Of a stretch of 64,000 bases of DNA, positions 57,237 to 64,000 are shown one piece after another. Position numbers and translations under genes: made by a program. The notes under the pieces are model-generated. The model worked only from the letters and a program-made list of their open reading frames with translations, ran no database searches and was not told the origin of the DNA. This DNA is from G963666945 sp963666945 (GTDB lineage Bacteria; Bacteroidota; Bacteroidia; Bacteroidales; Marinifilaceae). The stretch is taken from assembly GCA_963666945.2 (NCBI GenBank), contig CAXXRT010000010.1:52929-116928 (forward strand). Direction: 5' to 3'. Within the stretch, counting starts at the first letter, position 1; every line of letters starts with the position of its first letter.

Positions 57237-58901
57237 ATGCGTAAAATAGAAATTTTTTGCGAGAATACACAAAGATACTATCACTTCCCTTTGGGAATTT
57301 CTTTAAAAGAAATAGAACATTTAATAAAGCCTAATCTTAACGGAGAAGTACTTGCAGCCTTAGTGAATCGCGAACTTAAAGATCTCAGCTATCAAATAAT
57401 AAACCCCAAAAGAATTGAATTTGTTGATGTTACGAGTCTTGATGGAATAAGTGTCTATATACGATCCCTTTGTTTTGTTCTTTATAAAGCTATACTCAAG
57501 CTGTACCCTGGAACCATATTAAGAATAGAACACTTTATTTCAAATGGGCTATTCTGCCGACTTGAAGATAGAAACATAATTATAACAGAAGAAGACATTG
57601 AAATTATAAGGCAATATATGCAGGAGATAATAGAGGAAGATCTCCCTTTTACAAGAGATACAATGGAAACAGATATTGCCATTAAACTTTTCGAGGAAAA
57701 AGGATTAGCAGAAAAGAAAGAATTACTGGAAACCCGAAAACAGCTATATACTTCAGTATATAGATTAAACGATGATATTGACTATTTTTATGGTGTATTG
57801 GCATACTCAACCGGTGTATTAAAGAACTTCGATCTTTTACATTTCCATCAGGGCATGCTTTTAATGTATCCCGACAGGGAAAATCCGGAAGAGTTATTAC
57901 CATTTATACCTCAGGAAAAGATGTTTAAAATTCTTAGTGAATTTAAAAGATGGGGTAAGATTCTGGAAATATCCGACATAGGAGACCTTAACAGACACGT
58001 AGAAAATAATGAAATAGGAGAACTTATAAAGGTAAGCGAAGCCCTGCACGAGAAAAAGATAGCCCAAATAGCTGATAGAATTAATAAAAGAAGAAAAATA
58101 ACAAGAGTTGTATTCATTGCAGGTCCCTCTTCATCTGGTAAAACAACCTTCAGCAAACGTTTGGCAATACAATTAAAAGTTGTAGGACTGAAACCAATAA
58201 CAATTTCATTAGACAACTATTTTGTTGACAGAGATAAGACACCTAAAGATATTAATGGGGATTACAATTTCGAGAGCATTGAAGCCCTCGATGTCGAAAA
58301 ATTCAACGAAGACATGTTAGCCCTTATGGATGGAAAGGAAGTAGAAATCCCCAAATTCTCCTTTGATACCGGGAAAAGATTCTATAACGGAGAAAAAACT
58401 CAGATAGGAAGAAAAAACATCATAATTATAGAAGGAATCCATGGACTTAACCCTTTATTATCCAAAATGATACCGGACAAGGTTAAGTTTAAGATATTTG
58501 TTTCTGCAATGACCTCCATATCTATTGATGGTCACAACGTTATTTCTTCAACCGATAATAGATTGATACGAAGAATGGTCAGGGATTACAGATACAGAGG
58601 CTATTCGGCAATAGAAACACTTCAAAGATGGGAAAGTGTTTTAAAAGGCGAAAACGAAAACATATTCCCTTTCCAGGAAGAAGCTGATATAATGTTTAAC
58701 TCTGCACTTCCTTATGAATTAGGAGTATTAAAATTCTATGCAGAACCTATTCTCAAGGAAGTATTGCCAATACACCCAGAACACTCCAAGTCAGAAAGAC
58801 TTCTTAAGTTCTTCTCATACTTCCTGAATATTTCTGGTAAAGGTATTCCACCAACATCAATCCTTAGGGAATTTCTTGGGGGAAGCACGTTTAAGTATTA
58901 A
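57237..58901 (+). CDS. Uridine-kinase-like nucleoside kinase with N-terminal ThrRS-like domains
   Basis: The 554-residue protein has an N-terminal TGS-like segment (about 1-65) and a region like the second domain of threonyl-tRNA synthetase (about 70-250). A uridine kinase/phosphoribulokinase domain (about 280-500) has Walker A AGPSSSGKTTFSKRL and the substrate segment SLDNYFVDRDKTP. Similar fusions occur in Bacteroidota and Clostridia and are annotated as nucleoside kinases. The role of the synthetase-like part is unknown. It is single and divergent from the CDF gene. Confidence 0.85.
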   Translation: MRKIEIFCENTQRYYHFPLGISLKEIEHLIKPNLNGEVLAALVNRELKDLSYQIINPKRIEFVDVTSLDGISVYIRSLCFVLYKAILKLYPGTILRIEHFISNGLFCRLEDRNIIITEEDIEIIRQYMQEIIEEDLPFTRDTMETDIAIKLFEEKGLAEKKELLETRKQLYTSVYRLNDDIDYFYGVLAYSTGVLKNFDLLHFHQGMLLMYPDRENPEELLPFIPQEKMFKILSEFKRWGKILEISDIGDLNRHVENNEIGELIKVSEALHEKKIAQIADRINKRRKITRVVFIAGPSSSGKTTFSKRLAIQLKVVGLKPITISLDNYFVDRDKTPKDINGDYNFESIEALDVEKFNEDMLALMDGKEVEIPKFSFDTGKRFYNGEKTQIGRKNIIIIEGIHGLNPLLSKMIPDKVKFKIFVSAMTSISIDGHNVISSTDNRLIRRMVRDYRYRGYSAIETLQRWESVLKGENENIFPFQEEADIMFNSALPYELGVLKFYAEPILKEVLPIHPEHSKSERLLKFFSYFLNISGKGIPPTSILREFLGGSTFKY

Positions 58902-58997
58902 TATTTTTTTCGTACTAAAATAAGTTTAACAGATTTTAGGAGGAGACAAATATTATTATTTTCACCTGAACAAATTAAATATTCTTTTAAAAGTTAC

Positions 58998-59645
58998 CTA
59001 TCCCAAAAACAATCCCTTAACCTCAGAAAGGTTGTCAAAAACATATTTACAGTTAGTTTCTTGTAATCGTGTAATATCCTGATGACCACCGGTAAAAAGG
59101 GCACAATCGATACCAAGACTAGTTGCTACTTCGAAGTCGTGTGTTGTATCTCCTATAAATAGAGATTTTTCCGGATTCAAGTTAAAATCCTGAATTAATT
59201 TATTTCCGTTTTCTTTCTTGCTTGTGGCATATATATTATCAATACCACAGATATGTGTAAAAAAATCTATTATTCCTTTATCTCTCACATTATCAACAAG
59301 ACTATTATGCTCCATAGCCGATAAAATATATTGTTCTATCCCCTTATCCTTCAAAAACTCAAGAATAAGAGGCACATCTTCAAACAATTCTGCTTTTCCA
59401 ACTTCTTCTTTAAAATTATCAATAAAATCATGTGCTACTTTCTCCCAGCTATCATTATTCAAATCAAAACCAGACTGCACGTAATACTCCTTAACAGGAA
59501 AACCAAACACACTTCTATACGAATCCCTGTCGTGCAATCTTAAATTCCTTTCCTCAAGCAGCGGATTAATAGAATTTATGCTTGCATCTATATCATTTAA
59601 CAGGGTTCCGTTCCAATCCCATATTACAGTAGAATACTTACTCAT
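58998..59645 (-). CDS. HAD-family hydrolase, phosphoglycolate-phosphatase-like
   Basis: The 215-residue chain starts with VIWDWNGTLLNDID, a HAD motif I in which the second acidic position is N (DxNGT), as in a known branch of phosphoglycolate-phosphatase-like enzymes. Motif III is the SLFIGDTTHDFEVA segment. It has an alpha-helical cap (about 20-90). The substrate is not known. It starts 12 bp after the thioesterase stop, so it is probably co-transcribed. Confidence 0.85.
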   Translation of the reverse strand: MSKYSTVIWDWNGTLLNDIDASINSINPLLEERNLRLHDRDSYRSVFGFPVKEYYVQSGFDLNNDSWEKVAHDFIDNFKEEVGKAELFEDVPLILEFLKDKGIEQYILSAMEHNSLVDNVRDKGIIDFFTHICGIDNIYATSKKENGNKLIQDFNLNPEKSLFIGDTTHDFEVATSLGIDCALFTGGHQDITRLQETNCKYVFDNLSEVKGLFLG

Positions 59646-59657
59646 CAGAATATAGTA

Positions 59658-60128
59658 TTAATAAAAGGCCTCTACACCAGGCCAATCTAATTTCTTCTTT
59701 GCAATATCTTCAGGAAACACCATATACTGAACCTCAGCTTCAGACCCAATCTTTCCATCGGCAGTAATCAATTCTGTATGAATAGTTGCTATTCTTCTCT
59801 CCTTCCTTACAACCTTGGCCCTAAGTTTAATATTACCTTCTGAGATAAGAACAGGGTTCCTGTATTTTATATTAAGATTTGTTGTCACACCACTTGTCCC
59901 TATCTGTATGCTTACAGCCCAACATGCTATCTCATCAAGCATGGTTGCCTGTATTCCTCCATGCAACACATTATAAAATCCCTGAAAATCCTTTGTTGGT
60001 TCCCACTCCGCTGTTATATATTCACCCTCATCGTAAAAAGTCATCTTCAATCCTGTTTTATTATTTGGGGAACAACCAAAACAATTATAATTTGGATCCT
60101 CAGCATAAGGATTTCTCAATTTTCGCAT
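59658..60128 (-). CDS. PaaI-type hotdog thioesterase
   Basis: The ATG at 60128 gives 156 residues; a GTG at 60164 would run into the terminator of the gene before it. The hotdog motif VLHGGIQATMLDEIACW is at about residues 58-74, with later GVTTNLNIKYRNPV, typical of the PaaI/YdiI group of acyl-CoA thioesterases. The N-terminus (YNCFGCSPNNKTGLKMTF) fits a Bacteroidota subgroup. It probably hydrolyses acyl-CoA esters. Confidence 0.88.
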   Translation of the reverse strand: MRKLRNPYAEDPNYNCFGCSPNNKTGLKMTFYDEGEYITAEWEPTKDFQGFYNVLHGGIQATMLDEIACWAVSIQIGTSGVTTNLNIKYRNPVLISEGNIKLRAKVVRKERRIATIHTELITADGKIGSEAEVQYMVFPEDIAKKKLDWPGVEAFY

Positions 60129-60151
60129 CAGCTTAGAATTTATTGAATTTA

Positions 60152-60178
60152 AAAAAAGCCACACATAAAATGTGTGGC
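60152..60178 (-). terminator. Intrinsic terminator after the HIT gene
   Basis: An 8-bp stem, 60158-60165 with 60171-60178, is followed by T7 on the minus strand. It separates greA-HIT from the thioesterase-HAD pair. Confidence 0.85.
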
Positions 60179-60199
60179 CATAAATATAATAAAAATCTC

Positions 60200-60595
60200 T
60201 TATTCCATATTAGATATTAATCGTTCTGCAATAGCCTCAAACTCGCTCTTAGAAAGCTCAAGCTTTTTATTCGAAAAGTTCATATCCGATTCTTTATTTA
60301 TGGGAATCAAATGAATATGAGCATGAGGAACCTCAAGACCAATAACAACAATACTAACCTTTCTGCATTCGACTGTTTTTTCAATTGCCTTTGCAATTTT
60401 TTTTGCAAAAACATTCAACCCTGCCAACTCTTCATCTTCAAGATCGAAAATATTATCTACTTCTCTCTTAGGAATAACCAGAGTATGCGCTTTCCGTAAG
60501 GGGGAAATATCTAAAAAAGCAAAATAATTTTCATCCTCTGCTATTTTATAGCAAGGTATCTCTCCATTAACAATTTTAGTAAAGATGGTTGCCAT
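60200..60595 (-). CDS. HIT-family nucleotide-binding hydrolase
   Basis: The 131-residue chain has the histidine triad HAHIHLIP near residues 91-98 and a typical N-terminal CYKIAEDENYFAFLDISP. Such enzymes cleave nucleotide phosphoramidates or adenylates. It starts 11 bp after greA and is co-transcribed with it. Confidence 0.93.
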   Translation of the reverse strand: MATIFTKIVNGEIPCYKIAEDENYFAFLDISPLRKAHTLVIPKREVDNIFDLEDEELAGLNVFAKKIAKAIEKTVECRKVSIVVIGLEVPHAHIHLIPINKESDMNFSNKKLELSKSEFEAIAERLISNME

Positions 60596-60606
60596 AATAA
60601 TAATAT

Positions 60607-61080
60607 TTAGATTGCTATTTCAACAATTTCAAACTCCATAGTTCCGGCAGGAGCTTTAACCTCCACTACCTCTCCTTTTTTCTTACCTATAAGAGCTTTT
60701 GCAATAGGTGTATTGATAGATAACTTACCTTCTTTCAGATCTGCTTCGCTGTCTGAAACCAACATATATGTCATTTGTGCTCCATTCTTTATATTTTTAA
60801 TGGTCACCTTATTTAGTATCTGTACTTTAGAAGTATCTATCTGCGATTCATCAATAACACGACAATTTGCAAGAGTATTTTTAAGCATGGCAATTTTTGC
60901 CTCAAGCATACCCTGAGCATCTTTTGCAGCATCGTATTCAGCATTTTCAGAGATATCACCCTTTTCAATAGCTTCACCTATTGCCCTTGATATCTTTGGC
61001 CTTTCTATATTTTCGAGTTTCTCAATCTCCCTCTTTAATTTATCAAGGCCTTGTTTTGTGACATATGAAACTTTTCCCAT
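60607..61080 (-). CDS. greA: Transcription elongation factor GreA
   Basis: The 157-residue protein has an N-terminal coiled coil (about 1-75, LKREIEKLENIERPKIS, then AIEKGDISENAEYDAAKDAQ) with the conserved acidic tip, and a C-terminal FKBP-like domain ending IGKKKGEVVEVKAPAG. It rescues backtracked RNA polymerase. It is the first gene of greA-HIT. Confidence 0.97.
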   Translation of the reverse strand: MGKVSYVTKQGLDKLKREIEKLENIERPKISRAIGEAIEKGDISENAEYDAAKDAQGMLEAKIAMLKNTLANCRVIDESQIDTSKVQILNKVTIKNIKNGAQMTYMLVSDSEADLKEGKLSINTPIAKALIGKKKGEVVEVKAPAGTMEFEIVEIAI

Positions 61081-61392
61081 AATACTTATATACTATTTAA
61101 TTTATATTTTTTTATTTTAACAAACGCATTAAACTTAATAACACATTTTCTAATTTAACTCTTAGTCAATTCCGGCACAACTTTCTTTCGCCTCTTTCTT
61201 TCAGAAAATATTTAAACAAAAAAAATATGCTCGGTTCAAAAAATTAATCCGATTTATTACCTCTTCCCTCCTAAATCTAACACCAACATCTAAAAAAAAG
61301 GAAAGAATCCTGCCTTTCCACAGAATCCTTCCTATAGGGACAAATATAATAATTTTTCTCTAGATTACAATAAGGATTTTAACTGAAGATTA
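61081..61392. other. 312-bp AT-rich gap upstream of greA
   Basis: It holds the terminator of the 61393-61836 gene (61291-61319) and, nearer greA, AT-rich sequence that should carry the greA promoter. I see no clear -7 box and no gene. Confidence 0.5.
61291..61319 (-). terminator. Intrinsic terminator of the 61393-61836 gene
   Basis: A 6-bp stem, 61300-61305 with 61314-61319, is followed on the minus strand by T8. Two direct copies of AGAATCCT (about 61304 and 61323) lie across it. Confidence 0.6.
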
Positions 61393-61836
61393 TTAATTGT
61401 ATTTCCTATTTAATATTTCTGAATAAATAACGGCCTGTCGTAAATCAAACTTATTTTTTTCCTTTTCCAACTGCTCTATTTCCTCCTCTTTATCACGCTT
61501 TTTCAGTAATGCAGTAATTCCTCTTTCCTCCTTAACAGCCTGTTTTTGCACTTCCCTTAAAACATCCTCTTTAGACTTCTGTTCTTTTTCCTGCTCATCT
61601 ACCACAGAAGCAGGAATTTCTTCTTCAAAAACAGTATCAAAAATAGTATCGAAAAAAGATTCCGATTTACTTTTACGAGGTTCATGTGAAGGCTCTTCCG
61701 AACCTATGGTCTCAGGAACAGGTGTCTCTGGTGTTTTTTGAATAGTTTTATTTTTCCTTTGAGCCAGTTTCCCTATAATACCAAAAGCAACTGCCACCAG
61801 AATATATAATATATCAGTCCAATCCTTGTTTTCCAT
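61393..61836 (-). CDS. Small membrane-anchored, charged hypothetical protein
   Basis: The ATG at 61836 gives 147 residues (an in-frame start at 61905 is less likely, as it lacks a signal). The N-terminus has one membrane helix (ILYILVAVAFGIIGKLA). The rest is highly charged, with Pro/Glu-rich then Lys/Glu-rich helical segments. Family unknown; the form resembles anchors in cell-envelope or protein-export assemblies, but nothing specific is seen. Confidence 0.65.
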   Translation of the reverse strand: MENKDWTDILYILVAVAFGIIGKLAQRKNKTIQKTPETPVPETIGSEEPSHEPRKSKSESFFDTIFDTVFEEEIPASVVDEQEKEQKSKEDVLREVQKQAVKEERGITALLKKRDKEEEIEQLEKEKNKFDLRQAVIYSEILNRKYN

Positions 61837-61952
61837 GACAAAATAATTAGATTTGTAATACCAATTTATTAATTTTTTACATTTTAATAAATTTAAAGTA
61901 TGCAATTTTAAATAAAAAACTTCATGTAAATCACTTATTTAACTAAACAAAC

Positions 61953-62441
61953 ATGAAATCATATTCAAAAGTAACATTTTTTTCTCTATTAATAATTTTT
62001 TCCTCAATAATTATTTCATGCGATAGCAACACAGATCTATACAAAGTTCTACCAGATATTCCAGAAACAGATATAATAGTAAATTTGGATTATTCAGACA
62101 ATTTTTGCCTTCAAAACACAGGGGAAGCAAAAATAATTCCAAGCTATGCAGGAAAAAAGATAGGATACAAGGGTCATGGCATTATAGTTATAAGAACATA
62201 TGAGAACGAATATAAAGCCTGGGATGCAACCAGTACTTACGATTTTAATATAGCCCTAACAACCGATGGTGCCCTTGCAAAATGTCCTGAATCACTAATA
62301 GAATACGAACTATACACCGGCACACCACATAAACAATCGTCCATCGATACAGAATCGTTAAAAGGAATTTCATCTCTTCAGGAATATTATTGCAGAAAGA
62401 TATCAACGAACACACTTAGAATAAGCAATAGGCGCCATTAA
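61953..62441 (+). CDS. Lipoprotein, possibly a Rieske-fold protein without cluster ligands
   Basis: The 162-residue chain has a lipoprotein signal (LLIIFSSIIISCDSN). From about residue 60 it runs like the Rieske-type lipoproteins of Bacteroidota: GHGIIVIRTYENEYKAWDAT, then CPES and YELYTGTP. The usual CxH and CxxH ligand pairs are not present; only CP at CPES remains. I infer a Rieske-like fold that no longer binds a 2Fe-2S cluster. Function unknown. Confidence 0.5.
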   Translation: MKSYSKVTFFSLLIIFSSIIISCDSNTDLYKVLPDIPETDIIVNLDYSDNFCLQNTGEAKIIPSYAGKKIGYKGHGIIVIRTYENEYKAWDATSTYDFNIALTTDGALAKCPESLIEYELYTGTPHKQSSIDTESLKGISSLQEYYCRKISTNTLRISNRRH

Positions 62442-62995
62442 TTACTACTATCTGAAACCCAACACAACAACATATTTTTTAGAACCACATTAATCACAAC
62501 CACTTTATCTTTCTTTTGTATTAACAAATCAATATGACCTGACAAAAGGCATGAATCATATTATTGGTTTTACCATGGTTTACGTATACTTTGTGTATAT
62601 AACATAGGGGAATAATACCAATAAATATCCTAAAAGATACCAGAAAGAGGAGACTTGTTACGAAGACGTTACAACGTTGGTATGAGGATGGTTATACTAC
62701 GTTAAGATTTCTGTAAAACAAGATGGCTTAATTAGTTCTATAATCTTATATTTTTTTAATAATGATAAAAATATTCATTATAATTCAGTAAACACTATTC
62801 CACAAACAAAATAAACACAATTAAAACACTAACAATCAACACATAATACCATACAAGAAATTATTCTTATTTTTTTTATTTTAAACAAATTGTCTTATAG
62901 GATTTTATATTTCATTTTTTTACCTTTGCAGTCGATATGCCTCAAAGCATGAAAATATATTATTTACTAATTATCTATCAACAATATCTATCAGC
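62442..62995. other. 554-bp gap before purH
   Basis: Mostly AT-rich. It contains short open stretches around 62550-62715 (for instance KRRLVTKTLQRWYEDGYTTL, with no start codon) that could be the remains of a gene, and the purH promoter at its end. Nothing firm. Confidence 0.4.
62921..62928 (+). promoter_or_regulatory. -7 box of purH
   Basis: TACCTTTG is an ideal Bacteroidota -7 element, 68 bp before the purH ATG. No TTG lies at the right distance upstream. Confidence 0.5.
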
Positions 62996-64000
62996 ATGAG
63001 AAAAGCATTAATTAGTGTATTTGATAAGACGGGAATAGTTGAATTTGCAAGGGAGTTGAATAATTTAGGCTGGGAAATAATTTCAACGGGAGGAACGTCT
63101 TCAAAATTAAAGAAAGAAGGAATAGAAGTAACAGATATATCAGACTTAACTAAATTTCCTGAATGTTTCGACGGAAGAGTTAAGACTTTACATCCTAAAG
63201 TAGAGGGTGGAATACTTGCGATAAGAGATAACGAACAACACAAACAACAAATGTCGGAATTGGACATTGAGCCAATAGACATAGTAGTATGTAATCTTTA
63301 TCCTTTTAAAGAAACAATATTAAAAGAGGGAGTTAGCCACGAAGATATAATTGAGAACATTGACATAGGCGGCCCTACAATGATCAGAGCAGCTGCTAAA
63401 AACTACAACTTTGTTTCTGTTCTAACTGATCCTGCTGATTATTCTAAAGTCATCTCCGAGATTAAGGAAAACGGAGAAACAAGTCTTGAAACAAAAGAAT
63501 ATCTTGCGGCAAAAGTATTTATCCATACTTCACATTACGATGCACTAATTGCTGATTACTTCTCACAAAAAACAGGGATCACATCTCCTGACACACTTAC
63601 TTTGACTTTCGAAAAGAAACAAGATCTTCGTTACGGGGAAAACCCTCACCAGAAGGCTGCTTTCTATGCTAATATAAAAGAGACAGCGGGGACACTTGTT
63701 GCTGCAAAAAAATTACACGGAAAGGAATTATCTTACAACAATATTGGAGATACCGACGGAGCTCTCGAAGCGCTAAAAGAATTCACTGAGCCAACTATTG
63801 TAGCCGCCAAACATGCAAACCCATGTGGAGTAGGAAGTGCAGACACACTTTGCGAAGCTTATATAAAAGCTTACGAGGCAGACCCTGTTTCAATATACGG
63901 AGGGATTGTTGCTGCTAACAGAGAAATAGACAAGGATACGGCAGAACAAATGAGCAAAATCTTCCTTGAAGTAATTGTAGCTCCATCGTTCTCGGCTGAA
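62996..64000 (+). CDS. purH: Bifunctional AICAR formyltransferase/IMP cyclohydrolase, 5' part
   Basis: It performs the last two steps of IMP synthesis. The frame is open from ATG 62996 to the window end (335 codons). It has the IMP cyclohydrolase domain first (ISTGGTSSKL, FDGRVKTLHP, NIDIGGPTMIRAAAKN), then the transformylase start (LRYGENPHQKAAFY, KHANPCGVG). The C-terminal part lies beyond the window. Confidence 0.96.
   Translation, partial: MRKALISVFDKTGIVEFARELNNLGWEIISTGGTSSKLKKEGIEVTDISDLTKFPECFDGRVKTLHPKVEGGILAIRDNEQHKQQMSELDIEPIDIVVCNLYPFKETILKEGVSHEDIIENIDIGGPTMIRAAAKNYNFVSVLTDPADYSKVISEIKENGETSLETKEYLAAKVFIHTSHYDALIADYFSQKTGITSPDTLTLTFEKKQDLRYGENPHQKAAFYANIKETAGTLVAAKKLHGKELSYNNIGDTDGALEALKEFTEPTIVAAKHANPCGVGSADTLCEAYIKAYEADPVSIYGGIVAANREIDKDTAEQMSKIFLEVIVAPSFSAE

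Noticed and set aside
62550..62715. Possible transposase remnant before purH
   Set aside because: Only about 20 residues look coding (KRRLVTKTLQRW), without a start or inverted repeats.
1..64000. CRISPR array, tRNA or rRNA genes, prophage
   Set aside because: No regular repeat-spacer pattern, no RNA gene signature and no phage structural gene was found by eye; an automatic scan would be needed to exclude a tRNA fully.

Overview
The window is an AT-rich chromosomal segment from a member of the Bacteroidota, most likely class Bacteroidia. The evidence is an ECF sigma/FecR/SusC/SusD locus, lipoprotein signal peptides, promoters of the TTG-N20-TAnnTTTG type, and family members typical of that phylum (S41 lipoprotein, FadL-like OmpP1, FISUMP domain, TGS-type nucleoside kinase). 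The species cannot be named from the sequence. I saw no rRNA, tRNA, CRISPR array, intact insertion sequence or prophage.

Layout. 1-972: 3' part of an M3 oligopeptidase. 1073-13678 (minus strand): an outer-membrane uptake locus running sigma factor, FecR anti-sigma, SusC, SusD, a peptidase-like lipoprotein that has lost its zinc ligands, a FISUMP lipoprotein, a double-thioredoxin protein and a retropepsin-like protease with a PDZ domain. It has no carbohydrate-active enzyme, so peptide or protein scavenging is the better guess. 13919-24745: lipocalin, the PbpC/alpha-2-macroglobulin pair, and an S41 protease. 24888-27101: an SLC12-like transporter. 27303-31956: a dcuB-ansB-porin operon divergent from a Crp/Fnr regulator, probably for anaerobic asparagine/aspartate use. 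31986-40735: ppk1, lipB, lipA, nth, an ABC-F ATPase, a PAS-HTH regulator and tilS. 40772-46026: pabB, pepT, an uncharacterised gene, proS and the start of a lipoprotein gene, all broken by single-base insertions. 47355-64000: FadL-like protein, acetate transporter, two PLP enzymes, a lytic transglycosylase, uvrA, a CDF exporter, a uridine-kinase-like protein, HAD, thioesterase, HIT, greA, two small membrane or lipoproteins and the start of purH.

Main points for a second look. (1) The 83-nt fecR-susC gap carries a plus-strand intrinsic terminator and a plus-strand -7 box at the susC start, which fits a cis-antisense sRNA of the kind known from Bacteroides PULs. (2) Two palindromes of consensus GTRAAATATTTYAC flank the dcuB/Crp divergent promoters. 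(3) About 25 single-base insertions lie within 5 kb, on both strands and across five genes including proS. They look like uncorrected sequencing error, and the flanks are clean. (4) Several proteins keep a family fold but have lost catalytic ligands.
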